Assembly: GCA_913020705.1 (NCBI GenBank)
Contig: CAJWBY010000154.1
Coordinates: 1 to 10,633, forward strand
Length of the DNA stretch: 10,633 bases
From: an uncultured Colwellia sp.
Lineage (GTDB): Bacteria; Pseudomonadota; Gammaproteobacteria; Enterobacterales; Alteromonadaceae
Reading direction: 5' to 3'
Under the pieces are notes generated by a model. The model saw only the letters and a program-made list of their open reading frames with translations. It had not been told where the DNA came from and did not search any database. The position numbers and the translations under genes were made by a program. Position 1 is the stretch's first letter. The number at the start of each line of letters is the position of its first letter. Shown here piece by piece: positions 1 through 7,187 of the stretch.

Positions 1-43
1 TAAACTCAAGATGCTGACAGGACGAAAATATTATTGGAAGAAT

Positions 44-1537
44 ATGGTTACCGAAATTGAGCTTAAGTATTTTGTTATAAGTGATAATACTCAAGAAAAT
101 ATTACACAGTTATTTACTGAACAACAGTTACCATTTAGTTGTGTAAAAAAGAACCTGTCAAATTGCTATTATGACACGATAAATATGGATTTTCGCCATC
201 ATGATATGGGGCTAAGAATTCGAGGTTGTGACGGTGAACTCGAGCAAACCATAAAAACTGCCGGGGTTGTTATTGCTGGGTTACATCAACGACCAGAATA
301 TAACATTGATATAGAAAATAACTTTCCAGAATTGGCTTTGTTTCCTTCTGAAATATGGCAAGCAAATCAAAATGTAGCGCAACTACAAGAAGCATTAATC
401 CCTCTTTTTTCAACTGATTTTACCCGAATTACTTGGTTGATTACTTTACCTTCAGGCTCTGTAGTAGAGGTTGCCTTTGATGAAGGGAATATAAGTAGCG
501 ATGGTCGGAGTGTTAGTATTTGCGAGGTTGAGTTAGAGCTGGTCAGTGGCGCAACGTCAGATTTACTCTTTCTTGCTAAGAAAATCTTTTCAGTTGTCTC
601 GGTAAGACCAAGTAGTCAAAGTAAGGCTGCTAGGGGGTATCGTTTATGGAAGAACACCCCCGTTAATTATGAAAAGCCTATCACTGATTTGTTACCTATT
701 GATCGCAGCCTGTCTATTGCCAAAGCCTTCTCTACCGGTATAAATCATTGTTTAGTGCATTTACACGATCATATTGAACATTATATAACATCGCCAAGTT
801 TAGTTGAGTTGGAAAAAGTCACAGAAACCTTAGCGTTAATGCGTCATGGCTTTTGGCTTTTTTCTGATTACCTTCCTGAAAACGCAGTGACAATTCGAAA
901 TGAACTGAGTCATTTTATCCATTTACTTTCGTGGGTTGATAACGCGGTTAACTTACAAGAACTCACTAATAAAACAGGTAATTATCGACATAAATTAAAT
1001 TACAGCGAACAATTAGTTGAGCAATTAAGAATCGAAAAACGTCGTTTACCTACCAGCGATGATGTTTTCGAATTGCTGCATGGGAAACGCTTTAACATCC
1101 TTCAGGCAGATTTATTGGCAATGCTTTTAACTGAACAGCCCGACTCGAGTGATTTGTTATTAACTTTTGCCCAGCGAAGTTTAACCGAAAACATGTCAAT
1201 TTTATTTGCCGATAATACAAAAGCAGAGAACCTCACCAGCGAACAGTATTTGTCGCAAGCCAAGTTATTAAATCGAAGTTTATTAACAGGCACTTGGTTT
1301 GGCTTATTGTTCGATCAAGAAGAAAGAAAGCAATATCGAGCACCTTGGTTAGATATTCAACAAGGAATAAGCGAGTTGCAAACATTGTGGATTATTCATC
1401 AGCAGTTACAAACCTTAGATGAAAAGCCTACAAAGCTAGTTTCATGGCAAGGGAGTAAAGTTGAAGGGCTATTAATTGCTTTAGATAGTTCGAGGAAAAT
1501 AGCGCTGATGATGGAACCTTATTGGCTAGACACATAG
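44..1537 (+). CDS. ygiF: Inorganic triphosphatase, CYTH-CHAD protein (YgiF type)
   Basis: A 497-residue protein. The N-terminal CYTH domain (about residues 1-205) shows the family's metal and triphosphate-binding residues: the ExExK signature E4-E6-K8, R58 and R60 in LRIR, K71, R83, E142, the acidic strand E161/E163/E165, and K194/R198. E. coli YgiF, the best-studied member, hydrolyses inorganic tripolyphosphate in the cytoplasm. The rest (about 225-490) is helical and sits where the CHAD domain belongs, but its usual arginine-rich segment is poorly conserved. At 497 aa it is somewhat longer than E. coli YgiF (about 430). I chose the ATG at 44 because the family begins with M-x-x-E-I-E-L-K; an in-frame ATG at 11 would add 11 unconserved residues. 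A GGAAG lies just upstream, although its 3-nt spacing is short. The stop is 4 nt before the L,D-transpeptidase gene, so the two are probably cotranscribed. Triphosphatase activity is inferred from the complete CYTH residue set. Confidence 0.9.
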   Translation: MVTEIELKYFVISDNTQENITQLFTEQQLPFSCVKKNLSNCYYDTINMDFRHHDMGLRIRGCDGELEQTIKTAGVVIAGLHQRPEYNIDIENNFPELALFPSEIWQANQNVAQLQEALIPLFSTDFTRITWLITLPSGSVVEVAFDEGNISSDGRSVSICEVELELVSGATSDLLFLAKKIFSVVSVRPSSQSKAARGYRLWKNTPVNYEKPITDLLPIDRSLSIAKAFSTGINHCLVHLHDHIEHYITSPSLVELEKVTETLALMRHGFWLFSDYLPENAVTIRNELSHFIHLLSWVDNAVNLQELTNKTGNYRHKLNYSEQLVEQLRIEKRRLPTSDDVFELLHGKRFNILQADLLAMLLTEQPDSSDLLLTFAQRSLTENMSILFADNTKAENLTSEQYLSQAKLLNRSLLTGTWFGLLFDQEERKQYRAPWLDIQQGISELQTLWIIHQQLQTLDEKPTKLVSWQGSKVEGLLIALDSSRKIALMMEPYWLDT

Positions 1538-1541
1538 TTCT

Positions 1542-2432
1542 ATGAAGTTACACCTAGCATTAAGTCTTTTGTTGAATTGCTCTGTTTCGTGTATGACTCT
1601 GGCCAGTGTTTATAATCTGCCAGCGTCTGACTCAAGGCTTATCGGCGAACAAACCATACATAAAACGATTAAAGGGGATTACTTTCAAGCGTTAGCTGAA
1701 AACTACAATGTCGGCTTTTTTGCATTGTTAGCTGCTAATCCAAATGTAGATCCTTTTTTATTGGAGCCGGGCAGTAATATTGTTATCCCAAAACAAATGC
1801 TTTTACCTTATGGTAAGCGTGAAGGCCTTGTTATTAATCTTGCAGAACTGCGTCTATATTATTACCCAAAAGGGGAAAAGTTAGTTTATGTTTTCCCTGT
1901 TGGTATTGGTCGACAAGGACTCGAAACGCCCAATTTAACCAGTGTTATTGGTGATAAACGTAAAGATCCTGTTTGGCGTCCTACTAAAGCGATGCAAGAA
2001 CGTTATTTTATCGAACATGGTAAAGTAATGGCTAAAGAAGTTCCTGCTGGGCCAGATAACCCGTTTGGAAAATATGCACTACGTATTGGCACTAGTGAGT
2101 ATTTACTTCATGGTACGAATAAACGTTTTGGTATTGGCATGCGAGCAAGTTCTGGCTGTATTCGGATGTATGATCATGATATTGAATGGCTCTATAATAA
2201 TATTGCTGTTGGCACGTCTATTCGAATTTTGGATCAACCTATAAAGATGTCTTATGAGCATGAAGGGAAAATGATGGAACTTCATAGCCCATTAACACCA
2301 TATGGAATGTCAGAAGCTAAATTAACCATGACGAGTGCAGTAAAAAACTTTATTGGAAGTAATAATGAAATGCTAGAGCAAGTTGTTCAGTTACTTGATA
2401 AACCAGAAGGCATTGTCATTTCTTTAAAGTAA
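1542..2432 (+). CDS. Periplasmic L,D-transpeptidase with LysM domain (ErfK/YbiS/YcfS type)
   Basis: A 296-residue exported enzyme of the YkuD family. An N-terminal signal peptide (hydrophobic 4-21, probable signal peptidase I site near LA/SV at 21-23) leads to a LysM-like peptidoglycan-binding segment (about 38-84, ending in the IVIPKQ strand). The YkuD catalytic domain (about 94-232) follows. The active-site stretch holds H190-G-T and, 16 residues later, C206 in SSGCIRM, matching the family's catalytic His and Cys. Relatives in E. coli attach Braun's lipoprotein to meso-diaminopimelate or make 3-3 peptidoglycan cross-links. Which reaction this enzyme performs cannot be told from sequence. 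It starts 4 nt after the ygiF stop with no obvious Shine-Dalgarno, suggesting translational coupling. It ends facing serA across a shared terminator. Length and C-terminal tail (about 235-296) are normal for ErfK-like proteins. Confidence 0.93.
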   Translation: MKLHLALSLLLNCSVSCMTLASVYNLPASDSRLIGEQTIHKTIKGDYFQALAENYNVGFFALLAANPNVDPFLLEPGSNIVIPKQMLLPYGKREGLVINLAELRLYYYPKGEKLVYVFPVGIGRQGLETPNLTSVIGDKRKDPVWRPTKAMQERYFIEHGKVMAKEVPAGPDNPFGKYALRIGTSEYLLHGTNKRFGIGMRASSGCIRMYDHDIEWLYNNIAVGTSIRILDQPIKMSYEHEGKMMELHSPLTPYGMSEAKLTMTSAVKNFIGSNNEMLEQVVQLLDKPEGIVISLK

Positions 2433-2507
2433 ATATTGAATGGTTTATCACTATTTTTTGAAATATTTTCTGCATGATTAAACAGTTAATGTTGATACCT
2501 TACTTAT

Positions 2508-2540
2508 AAAAAACGAGACTTAAAAGTCTCGCTATTTTAT
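2508..2540. terminator. Bidirectional intrinsic terminator between the L,D-transpeptidase gene and serA
   Basis: A 7-bp perfect stem CGAGACT (2514-2520) / AGTCTCG (2525-2531) with a TAAA loop. Six A residues precede it (2508-2513), giving a run of six U after the hairpin on the minus strand, so it suits serA best. On the plus strand it is followed by CTATTTTAT, a weaker U-rich tail that could also stop the ygiF-transpeptidase transcript. It lies between two convergent stop codons. Confidence 0.8.
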
Positions 2541-2568
2541 TTCAAATTCAGCTTATAAGTTTATTTTA

Positions 2569-3798
2569 TTAATGAAGTATACGTGCTCGTATTGTACCGT
2601 CTATCTGCTTTAATTCACGTAATGCTATTTCACTATCTTGCGCTTCAATATCAATAACCACGTAACCTATTTGATCATCTGTCTGCAAATATTGCGCAGC
2701 AATATTGATGTTATGTTGAGCAAAGGTTTGGTTGATTTGTGTTAAAACACCAGGTTGGTTATGGTGAATATGCAATAAACGACTTGTACCTGTATGTCCT
2801 GGTAAAGAAACTTCAGGAAAGTTTACCGCTGAAAGCGTTGAGCCATTATCTGAATATTTCGCCATTTTACTCGCTACTTCTAAACCAATATTAGATTGAG
2901 CTTCTTTAGTACTACCACCAATGTGTGGTGTTAAAATCACATTGTCAAATTCACGTAATGGTGAAACAAATTCTTCATCATTTCCTTTTGGCTCTACAGG
3001 AAAAACGTCAATTGCTGCACCTGCCACTTTTTTACTTGCTAATGCTGCAGCTAAAGCATCTATATCAACAACAGTCCCACGAGAAGCATTAATAAAAATA
3101 ACGCCATCTTTCATCATTGAGAATTCATCTGGTCCCATCATGTTTTGAGTTTGAACGGTTTCAGGTACATGTAAACTAACAACATCTGCTTCTTTCAATA
3201 AAGCAGGTAGACTAGATGCTTGGCTTGCATTGCCTAACGGAAGTTTAGTTTCAACATCGTAAAAGCGTACACGCATACCTAAGGTTTCAGCCAAAATACC
3301 TAACTGCATACCTATATGACCGTAACCCACAATACCTAATGTTTTCCCACGAGCTTCTACAGAGCCTGCGGCAGATTTATTCCATTCGCCACGATGAGCT
3401 TTTGCGCTTTTTTCAGGGATACCACGTAACAATAGTAATGTTTCGCCTAATACTAATTCAGCCACTGAACGAGTATTTGAAAACGGTGCGTTAAACACCG
3501 GAATGCCACGTTTTTGTGCTGCTTTAATATCAACTTGGTTGGTACCAATACAAAAACAACCAATTGCTGCTAGTTTTTTTGCATGACTCAATACATGATC
3601 CGTTAATTGAGTACGAGAACGAATACCAATAAAGTGAACATTAGCAATTTTTTTGATCAAATCTTCTTCAGCAAGCGATGTACTTATACATTCGATATTG
3701 CTGTAGCCTTTCATTTTTAATTCTTCAATAGCGCTCGGGTGAACACCTTCAAGTAATAAAATCTTAATTTTTTCTTTTGCTAATGAATTATTGATCAT
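2569..3798 (-). CDS. serA: D-3-phosphoglycerate dehydrogenase
   Basis: Catalyses the first step of serine synthesis: NAD-dependent oxidation of 3-phosphoglycerate to 3-phosphohydroxypyruvate in the cytoplasm. With this start the protein is 409 aa, close to E. coli SerA (410), and aligns without visible gaps from SLAKEKIKILL to the C-terminal GTIRARIL. The NAD-binding Rossmann motif is GYGHIG (about 158-163). Catalytic R240 (in NASRGT), E269 (in PVEP) and H292 (in TPHIGGS) are present. A C-terminal ACT domain (about 340-409, HIHHNQPGVL onward) is the serine-binding regulatory domain of this tetrameric type, so feedback inhibition is expected. The ATG at 3813 would add five residues (MRYEK). 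I prefer 3798 because MINNSLAKEK matches the start of the E. coli protein, although neither ATG has a strong Shine-Dalgarno. It lies 106 nt downstream of rpiA in the same orientation, with a palindrome between them. Confidence 0.96.
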   Translation of the reverse strand: MINNSLAKEKIKILLLEGVHPSAIEELKMKGYSNIECISTSLAEEDLIKKIANVHFIGIRSRTQLTDHVLSHAKKLAAIGCFCIGTNQVDIKAAQKRGIPVFNAPFSNTRSVAELVLGETLLLLRGIPEKSAKAHRGEWNKSAAGSVEARGKTLGIVGYGHIGMQLGILAETLGMRVRFYDVETKLPLGNASQASSLPALLKEADVVSLHVPETVQTQNMMGPDEFSMMKDGVIFINASRGTVVDIDALAAALASKKVAGAAIDVFPVEPKGNDEEFVSPLREFDNVILTPHIGGSTKEAQSNIGLEVASKMAKYSDNGSTLSAVNFPEVSLPGHTGTSRLLHIHHNQPGVLTQINQTFAQHNINIAAQYLQTDDQIGYVVIDIEAQDSEIALRELKQIDGTIRARILH

Positions 3799-3852
3799 TT
3801 TCTCATATCTCATGTAGGACTGAATAGGTCATTGCCTTAACCAAATAAAAGC

Positions 3853-3876
3853 ATTTAGATGGCTAGATATCTAAAT
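3853..3876. repeat. Inverted repeat in the rpiA-serA intergenic gap
   Basis: ATTTAGAT (3853-3860) and ATCTAAAT (3869-3876) form an 8-bp perfect inverted repeat with an 8-nt spacer. A perfect 10-bp palindrome, TAGATATCTA (3864-3873), overlaps its right half. On the minus strand the hairpin is followed by GCTTTTATTTGG, so it may be a weak AT-rich terminator for rpiA. It also lies about 55-80 bp upstream of the serA start, where it could be an operator. The sequence does not decide between these. Confidence 0.4.
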
Positions 3877-3904
3877 TAGCATATAGTGTATAAACTCTAA
3901 AGAA

Positions 3905-4561
3905 TTATTTTACGAGTTTTGCACCATCTTGAGTGCCTAAAATTAAAACGTCGGCACCGCGTTGAGCAAACAAACCATTAGTAACAACACCTACGATGGC
4001 ATTGATATCATTTTCAAGTTTCTTAGGATCAATTATCTCTAAGTTATGCACATCGAGAATTACGCAACCGTTATCCGTAATAACGCCCTGACGATAGACT
4101 GGATCTCCTCCTAACTTCACTAATTCACGCGCTACATAGCTGCGCGCCATTGGAATGACTTCTACAGGAAGTGGAAAGCTCCCGAGTAATTTCACTTGCT
4201 TACTTTCATCAGCGATACAAACAAAAGTTTTGGCAACAGCAGCAACTATTTTTTCTCGGGTTAGCGCAGCACCGCCACCTTTTATCATTGCCATATGCTC
4301 AGTAATTTCATCGGCGCCATCAACATAAACATCTATGCCATCAACATTGTTTAGCTCGAAAACTTCTATGCCATGATCTTTCAATTTTTGAGTTGACACT
4401 TCAGAGCTAGAAACAGCACCTTCAATTCTGTTTTTAATTGTCGCTAAGGCATCGATAAAGTGATTAACCGTAGAGCCAGTGCCAACTCCAACAATCGTAT
4501 CGTCCTTAATAAATTCAAGAGCTTTTATGGCTGCAGCTTTTTTCATTTCGTCTTGTGTCAT
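3905..4561 (-). CDS. rpiA: Ribose-5-phosphate isomerase A
   Basis: Interconverts ribose 5-phosphate and ribulose 5-phosphate in the non-oxidative pentose phosphate pathway (cytoplasm). It is 218 aa against 219 in E. coli and colinear throughout, starting MTQDEMKKA. Visible motifs are the phosphate-binding GTGST (27-31), DGADE (81-85) with D81 and D84, [11 protein letters not shown] (94-104) with K94 and the catalytic base E103, and [12 protein letters not shown]. All active-site residues known from the E. coli enzyme are present. A Shine-Dalgarno AGGA (plus-strand 4567-4570) lies 5 nt upstream of the start, which supports this ATG, but the AGG sits inside a hairpin (listed separately). It is downstream of fau (52-nt gap) and upstream of serA on the same strand, probably one transcript or overlapping transcripts. 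Confidence 0.97.
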   Translation of the reverse strand: MTQDEMKKAAAIKALEFIKDDTIVGVGTGSTVNHFIDALATIKNRIEGAVSSSEVSTQKLKDHGIEVFELNNVDGIDVYVDGADEITEHMAMIKGGGAALTREKIVAAVAKTFVCIADESKQVKLLGSFPLPVEVIPMARSYVARELVKLGGDPVYRQGVITDNGCVILDVHNLEIIDPKKLENDINAIVGVVTNGLFAQRGADVLILGTQDGAKLVK

Positions 4562-4566
4562 GTTTA

Positions 4567-4592
4567 TCCTAATTTACTAGAGATTAATTAGG
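4567..4592 (-). promoter_or_regulatory. rpiA ribosome binding site enclosed in a hairpin
   Basis: In the rpiA leader, reading the minus strand, CCTAATT (4592-4586) is perfectly complementary to AATTAGG (4574-4568), with an 11-nt loop. The 3' arm contains the AGG of the AGGA Shine-Dalgarno, which is 5 nt from the ATG. In the folded mRNA the ribosome binding site would therefore be paired in a 7-bp stem of two G-C and five A-U pairs. The pairing is seen directly. Any control of translation is inference. Confidence 0.5.
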
Positions 4593-4613
4593 CAGGAGTA
4601 TATCAGGACATGA

Positions 4614-5216
4614 TTAAATATCGAAGTTATAGCGAGTACTAGGTGTAATAATTATAGGTAAGGGGATATCCCAACTTTCGAACGGGATATTTTTAACTTT
4701 TTGACAATCGTGAGCTAAGCCAATGGGCAAAAGTTTAGTTTGTTTGCTTTGTTGATATTGAACATGCCAAGTAGCAAGGGTTCTATCATAAAATCCACCA
4801 CCCATACCCAGTCTATTACCTCGTACATCGAAAGCGACTAATGGAGTGAAAATTATATCAAGGTTATCAACGGTAATTATATCTCTAACATCAAGCTTAG
4901 GCTCTAAAATTCCATACTTATTTTTTATGAGAATTGATGTTTCAGTATATTTTAAAAAAAGTAAATTTCCTTTACTAAAAGGGTGTATAACAGGCAAGTA
5001 AACAGATATATTATTCTTAAAACACCAGTTAATAAAAGGCTGCGTATTTAATTCTCCATCATTAGCAAGATAGATGGCTATTTTGTTAGCATTTACTATT
5101 TCTGTTTGTCTAGTGAGTTTTTCAAGTAATAATACTCCCTGCTCTTTTTGGCGAATATCATTAAGCTTGCTACGTTTATGCCTCACTTCTTGGCGTATAT
5201 CTTCTCTATTTTTCAT
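4614..5216 (-). CDS. fau: 5-formyltetrahydrofolate cyclo-ligase
   Basis: Converts 5-formyltetrahydrofolate to 5,10-methenyltetrahydrofolate using ATP, returning the folate storage form to the one-carbon pool (cytoplasm). It is 200 aa, about the family length. Family features in order: the N-terminal basic helix IRQEVRHKRSKL (8-19), AIYLANDGELNT (47-58), YGILEP (101-106), and the nucleotide-binding signature PLVAFD-x-x-GNRLGMGGGFYDRTL (125-147). A C-terminal WDIPLP (182-187) stands where the family usually has D-x-P-L-D; the final Asp is replaced by Pro here, a small departure. Its Shine-Dalgarno (AAGG, 12 nt upstream) is weak. The POT transporter lies directly upstream behind a strong terminator, so fau needs its own promoter in the short gap 5217-5271. 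In many gammaproteobacteria zapA and the 6S RNA gene ssrS precede fau, but not here. Confidence 0.93.
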   Translation of the reverse strand: MKNREDIRQEVRHKRSKLNDIRQKEQGVLLLEKLTRQTEIVNANKIAIYLANDGELNTQPFINWCFKNNISVYLPVIHPFSKGNLLFLKYTETSILIKNKYGILEPKLDVRDIITVDNLDIIFTPLVAFDVRGNRLGMGGGFYDRTLATWHVQYQQSKQTKLLPIGLAHDCQKVKNIPFESWDIPLPIIITPSTRYNFDI

Positions 5217-5271
5217 AATATTTAATTACCTTAATATAAATTCTAATGGCAAAGCCGAAATTACCACTCAT

Positions 5272-5300
5272 AAAAAAGCCAACAATAAATGTTGGCTTTT
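5272..5300 (-). terminator. Intrinsic terminator of the POT transporter gene
   Basis: An 11-bp perfect stem AAAAGCCAACA (5274-5284) / TGTTGGCTTTT (5290-5300) with a 5-nt loop. On the minus strand the hairpin runs into six consecutive T (complement of 5272-5277), about 34 nt past the transporter stop codon. On the plus strand the T-run is only four before GAG, so the minus strand is favoured. It separates transporter transcription from fau. Confidence 0.88.
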
Positions 5301-5333
5301 GAGTTTATATATCAATATTAACTTTACGGTGAA

Positions 5334-6848
5334 TTAAGCTGTAGCTTTCACCGATGAATCATCAGGGTTATCGGAAGGTAAATTTTCCCAAAACCTAGAC
5401 TTGAAACCAACCAATAAAATGATTATGCCAATGCCTATACTAAATAAGCTAACTTGAATGTAAAGAGAAGGGATTTGAGCAACGTTGTTTGGATCATAAT
5501 TACCGGCCAATAAACCAGAAATAATATTACCAATAGAATAAGTTAACACAAATACACCCATCATTTGGCCAGCAAAGCGTTTAGGTGATAATTTACTTAC
5601 CGCACTAAGTGCTACAGGGCTTAAACAAAGTTCGCCTACTGTATGTAAAAAGTATGTTGCGACTAACCAGTATGGAGCAACTTTCATTCCTGAAGCAGCA
5701 TATTGAGCAGCAAAAAACATCACGATAAAACCACTCGCCATGATGATTAAACCAAAAGCACATTTTATGCCGTAAGAAGGGCTAACAAGTCTTTTACCTA
5801 AATTAATCCATATAGCAGCAAAAAATGGCGAGAGTAAAACAATAAAAAAGGAGTTTGTCATTTGAAACCAACCAGTAGGTATTTCAAATGAGCCAATCAT
5901 ACGGTCAGTATAGTCACGCGCAAATAAGTTGAGTGAAGAACCTGCTTGTTCAAAGCCCGACCAAAAACAAGCTGACGCAATACAAATAAGTAATAATGCC
6001 CATAGCTTTTTCTTCTCATTAGGCGTTATCGAACTACCAAAGTATATTACTGAGTAATAAACAACGAAGATTAGAGAGAAAGCTATCGCAACATATTGTG
6101 CAACAGTTACAGGCTTGATAGTAACAAGCCCCTGAAAAACAGCAAAAGTTACTAATGCGATAACCGCTAAAACGACGCCTATAATAGTCCAGCTAGTTTT
6201 CTGTGCTTTTTCTGATAACGGATATACTGGTTGTTCACCAACACCTTGAAGTTTAGGCGCTGTGATTTTGTATTGAATTAAACCTAATGCCATACCTACT
6301 GCAGCAGCACCAAACGCCCAGTGCCAACCAACATTTTCCATTAAATAGCCACAAACACCATAGCCAATAACAGAACCTATGTTGATACCCATATAATAAA
6401 TGGCATAACCACTATCACGACGAACATCTTCGTCTGAGTATAATTGACCAACCATAGCGCCAATATTAGGTTTTAATAAACCAGTACCTAAAATAACGAC
6501 AATTAAACCAATAAAAAAGGTCGTGTCATTAGGAATAGCTAAAATAATATGTCCAATCATTATGATAATTGCGCCATACCAAACTGCTTTTTGACCGCCA
6601 ATTAATCTGTCAGCTATCCAGCCGCCAGGTAAACCCATAAAATAAACACTACCTGTATATAAACCATATATTGCAGCTGCAGAAGCAACGGTTAAACCTA
6701 AACCGCCTTCTTGTAAGGTCGCTGTCATAAATAAGACAAGCAACATACGCATACCGTAATAACTCATGCGTTCCCACATCTCTGTAATAAAGAGTGTTTG
6801 TAGTCCTCCCGGATGACCGAAAAAAGAACCAGTATCAGGTTTACTCAT
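5334..6848 (-). CDS. POT/PTR2 family proton-coupled di- and tripeptide transporter
   Basis: A 504-residue, strongly hydrophobic inner-membrane protein with about 12-14 transmembrane helices. POT family marks: E23-x-x-E26-R27 in helix 1 (ITEMWERMSYYG, the ExxER proton-coupling motif), the PTR2 loop GGWIADRLIGGQ (75-86), GTGLLKPNIGAMVGQLY (121-137) with the conserved helix-4 lysine K126, YYMGINIGS (about 151-159), and a late HTVGELCLSP containing the conserved helix-10 glutamate (near 405). The family imports small peptides using the proton gradient. A peptide substrate is inferred from the family; some members carry other compounds. The start has a good ribosome binding site, AGAGGA, 8 nt upstream. 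It is divergent from the export-protein gene and ends at a strong terminator, so it is probably monocistronic. A small-peptide importer fits a protein-degrading marine heterotroph. Confidence 0.94.
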   Translation of the reverse strand: MSKPDTGSFFGHPGGLQTLFITEMWERMSYYGMRMLLVLFMTATLQEGGLGLTVASAAAIYGLYTGSVYFMGLPGGWIADRLIGGQKAVWYGAIIIMIGHIILAIPNDTTFFIGLIVVILGTGLLKPNIGAMVGQLYSDEDVRRDSGYAIYYMGINIGSVIGYGVCGYLMENVGWHWAFGAAAVGMALGLIQYKITAPKLQGVGEQPVYPLSEKAQKTSWTIIGVVLAVIALVTFAVFQGLVTIKPVTVAQYVAIAFSLIFVVYYSVIYFGSSITPNEKKKLWALLLICIASACFWSGFEQAGSSLNLFARDYTDRMIGSFEIPTGWFQMTNSFFIVLLSPFFAAIWINLGKRLVSPSYGIKCAFGLIIMASGFIVMFFAAQYAASGMKVAPYWLVATYFLHTVGELCLSPVALSAVSKLSPKRFAGQMMGVFVLTYSIGNIISGLLAGNYDPNNVAQIPSLYIQVSLFSIGIGIIILLVGFKSRFWENLPSDNPDDSSVKATA

Positions 6849-6856
6849 AAAAAAAA

Positions 6857-6862
6857 TCCTCT
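6857..6862 (-). promoter_or_regulatory. Ribosome binding site of the POT transporter
   Basis: AGAGGA on the minus strand, 8 nt before the ATG at 6848 and separated from it by an uninterrupted run of T. It is the clearest Shine-Dalgarno in the window and fixes the transporter start. Confidence 0.8.
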
Positions 6863-6986
6863 AGATAAGTGTTAATTACAGTTAAATATTATTATTTTAA
6901 TTCGCTAAAAACATCGAATATGTTCTTTACGCTGTAATTATTGGCAAATTTAATTGCGAAAGTCAGCGTGTGTTATACCTGTGCTT

Positions 6987-7012
6987 GCAATGAAAGGCAA
7001 TAGTTGTGCAAT
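6987..7012. promoter_or_regulatory. Three helically phased GCAAT repeats
   Basis: GCAAT occurs at 6987-6991, 6997-7001 and 7008-7012, with starts 10 and 11 bp apart, about one helical turn each. The outer two extend to the 8-mer TGCAATGA (6986-6993 and 7007-7014), spaced exactly 21 bp. Such phasing places the repeats on one DNA face, as in many activator sites. The repeats lie about 140 bp from the transporter start and about 280 bp from the export gene start. The regulator is unknown and function is inferred from geometry only. Confidence 0.35.
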
Positions 7013-7166
7013 GAGATTTGATTTAGTCTATGTAAGGTTTTAGTTACCCATACGCATGTTTATTATAATTTGAAGATAAATGATTCTTTAATTCTTATGT
7101 ATAATTCTGTATGAGTTTGCTTCTTAAATGATAAAAGTTACTTTATTCGTTTGTATGTTGCTGGTA

Positions 7167-7187
7167 AACTCCGCGGGTTATTTTTTT
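7167..7187 (+). terminator. Possible leader attenuator: short hairpin plus T7 upstream of the export gene
   Basis: AACTC (7167-7171) can pair with GGGTT (7175-7179), including one G-U pair, around a CGC loop. The hairpin is followed by A and then seven T (7181-7187). The stem is only 5 bp, so as a plain terminator it is weak. It is nevertheless the most GC-rich spot in an otherwise A/T-rich leader and lies about 107 nt before the export gene, where partial termination could set operon expression. Confidence 0.3.

Noticed and set aside
1102..1293. Minus-strand open frames inside ygiF, and similar antisense frames inside the transpeptidase and export genes
   Set aside because: They lie wholly within well-supported genes on the other strand, have no family resemblance and look like shadow frames.
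3799..3904. Dedicated serA promoter
   Set aside because: No -10/-35 pair with acceptable spacing could be found on the minus strand; only the palindrome at 3853-3876 stands out.
5074..5337. Plus-strand 87-codon frame over the fau start and the transporter terminator
   Set aside because: It overlaps the conserved fau N-terminus and reads through the terminator hairpin; its sequence is low-complexity and unlike any protein I know.
6941..6957. Sigma-54-like promoter (TTGGCA followed by TTGC)
   Set aside because: The spacing between the GG and GC elements is 11 nt instead of the required 10, and the -24 element lacks the full TGGCAC.
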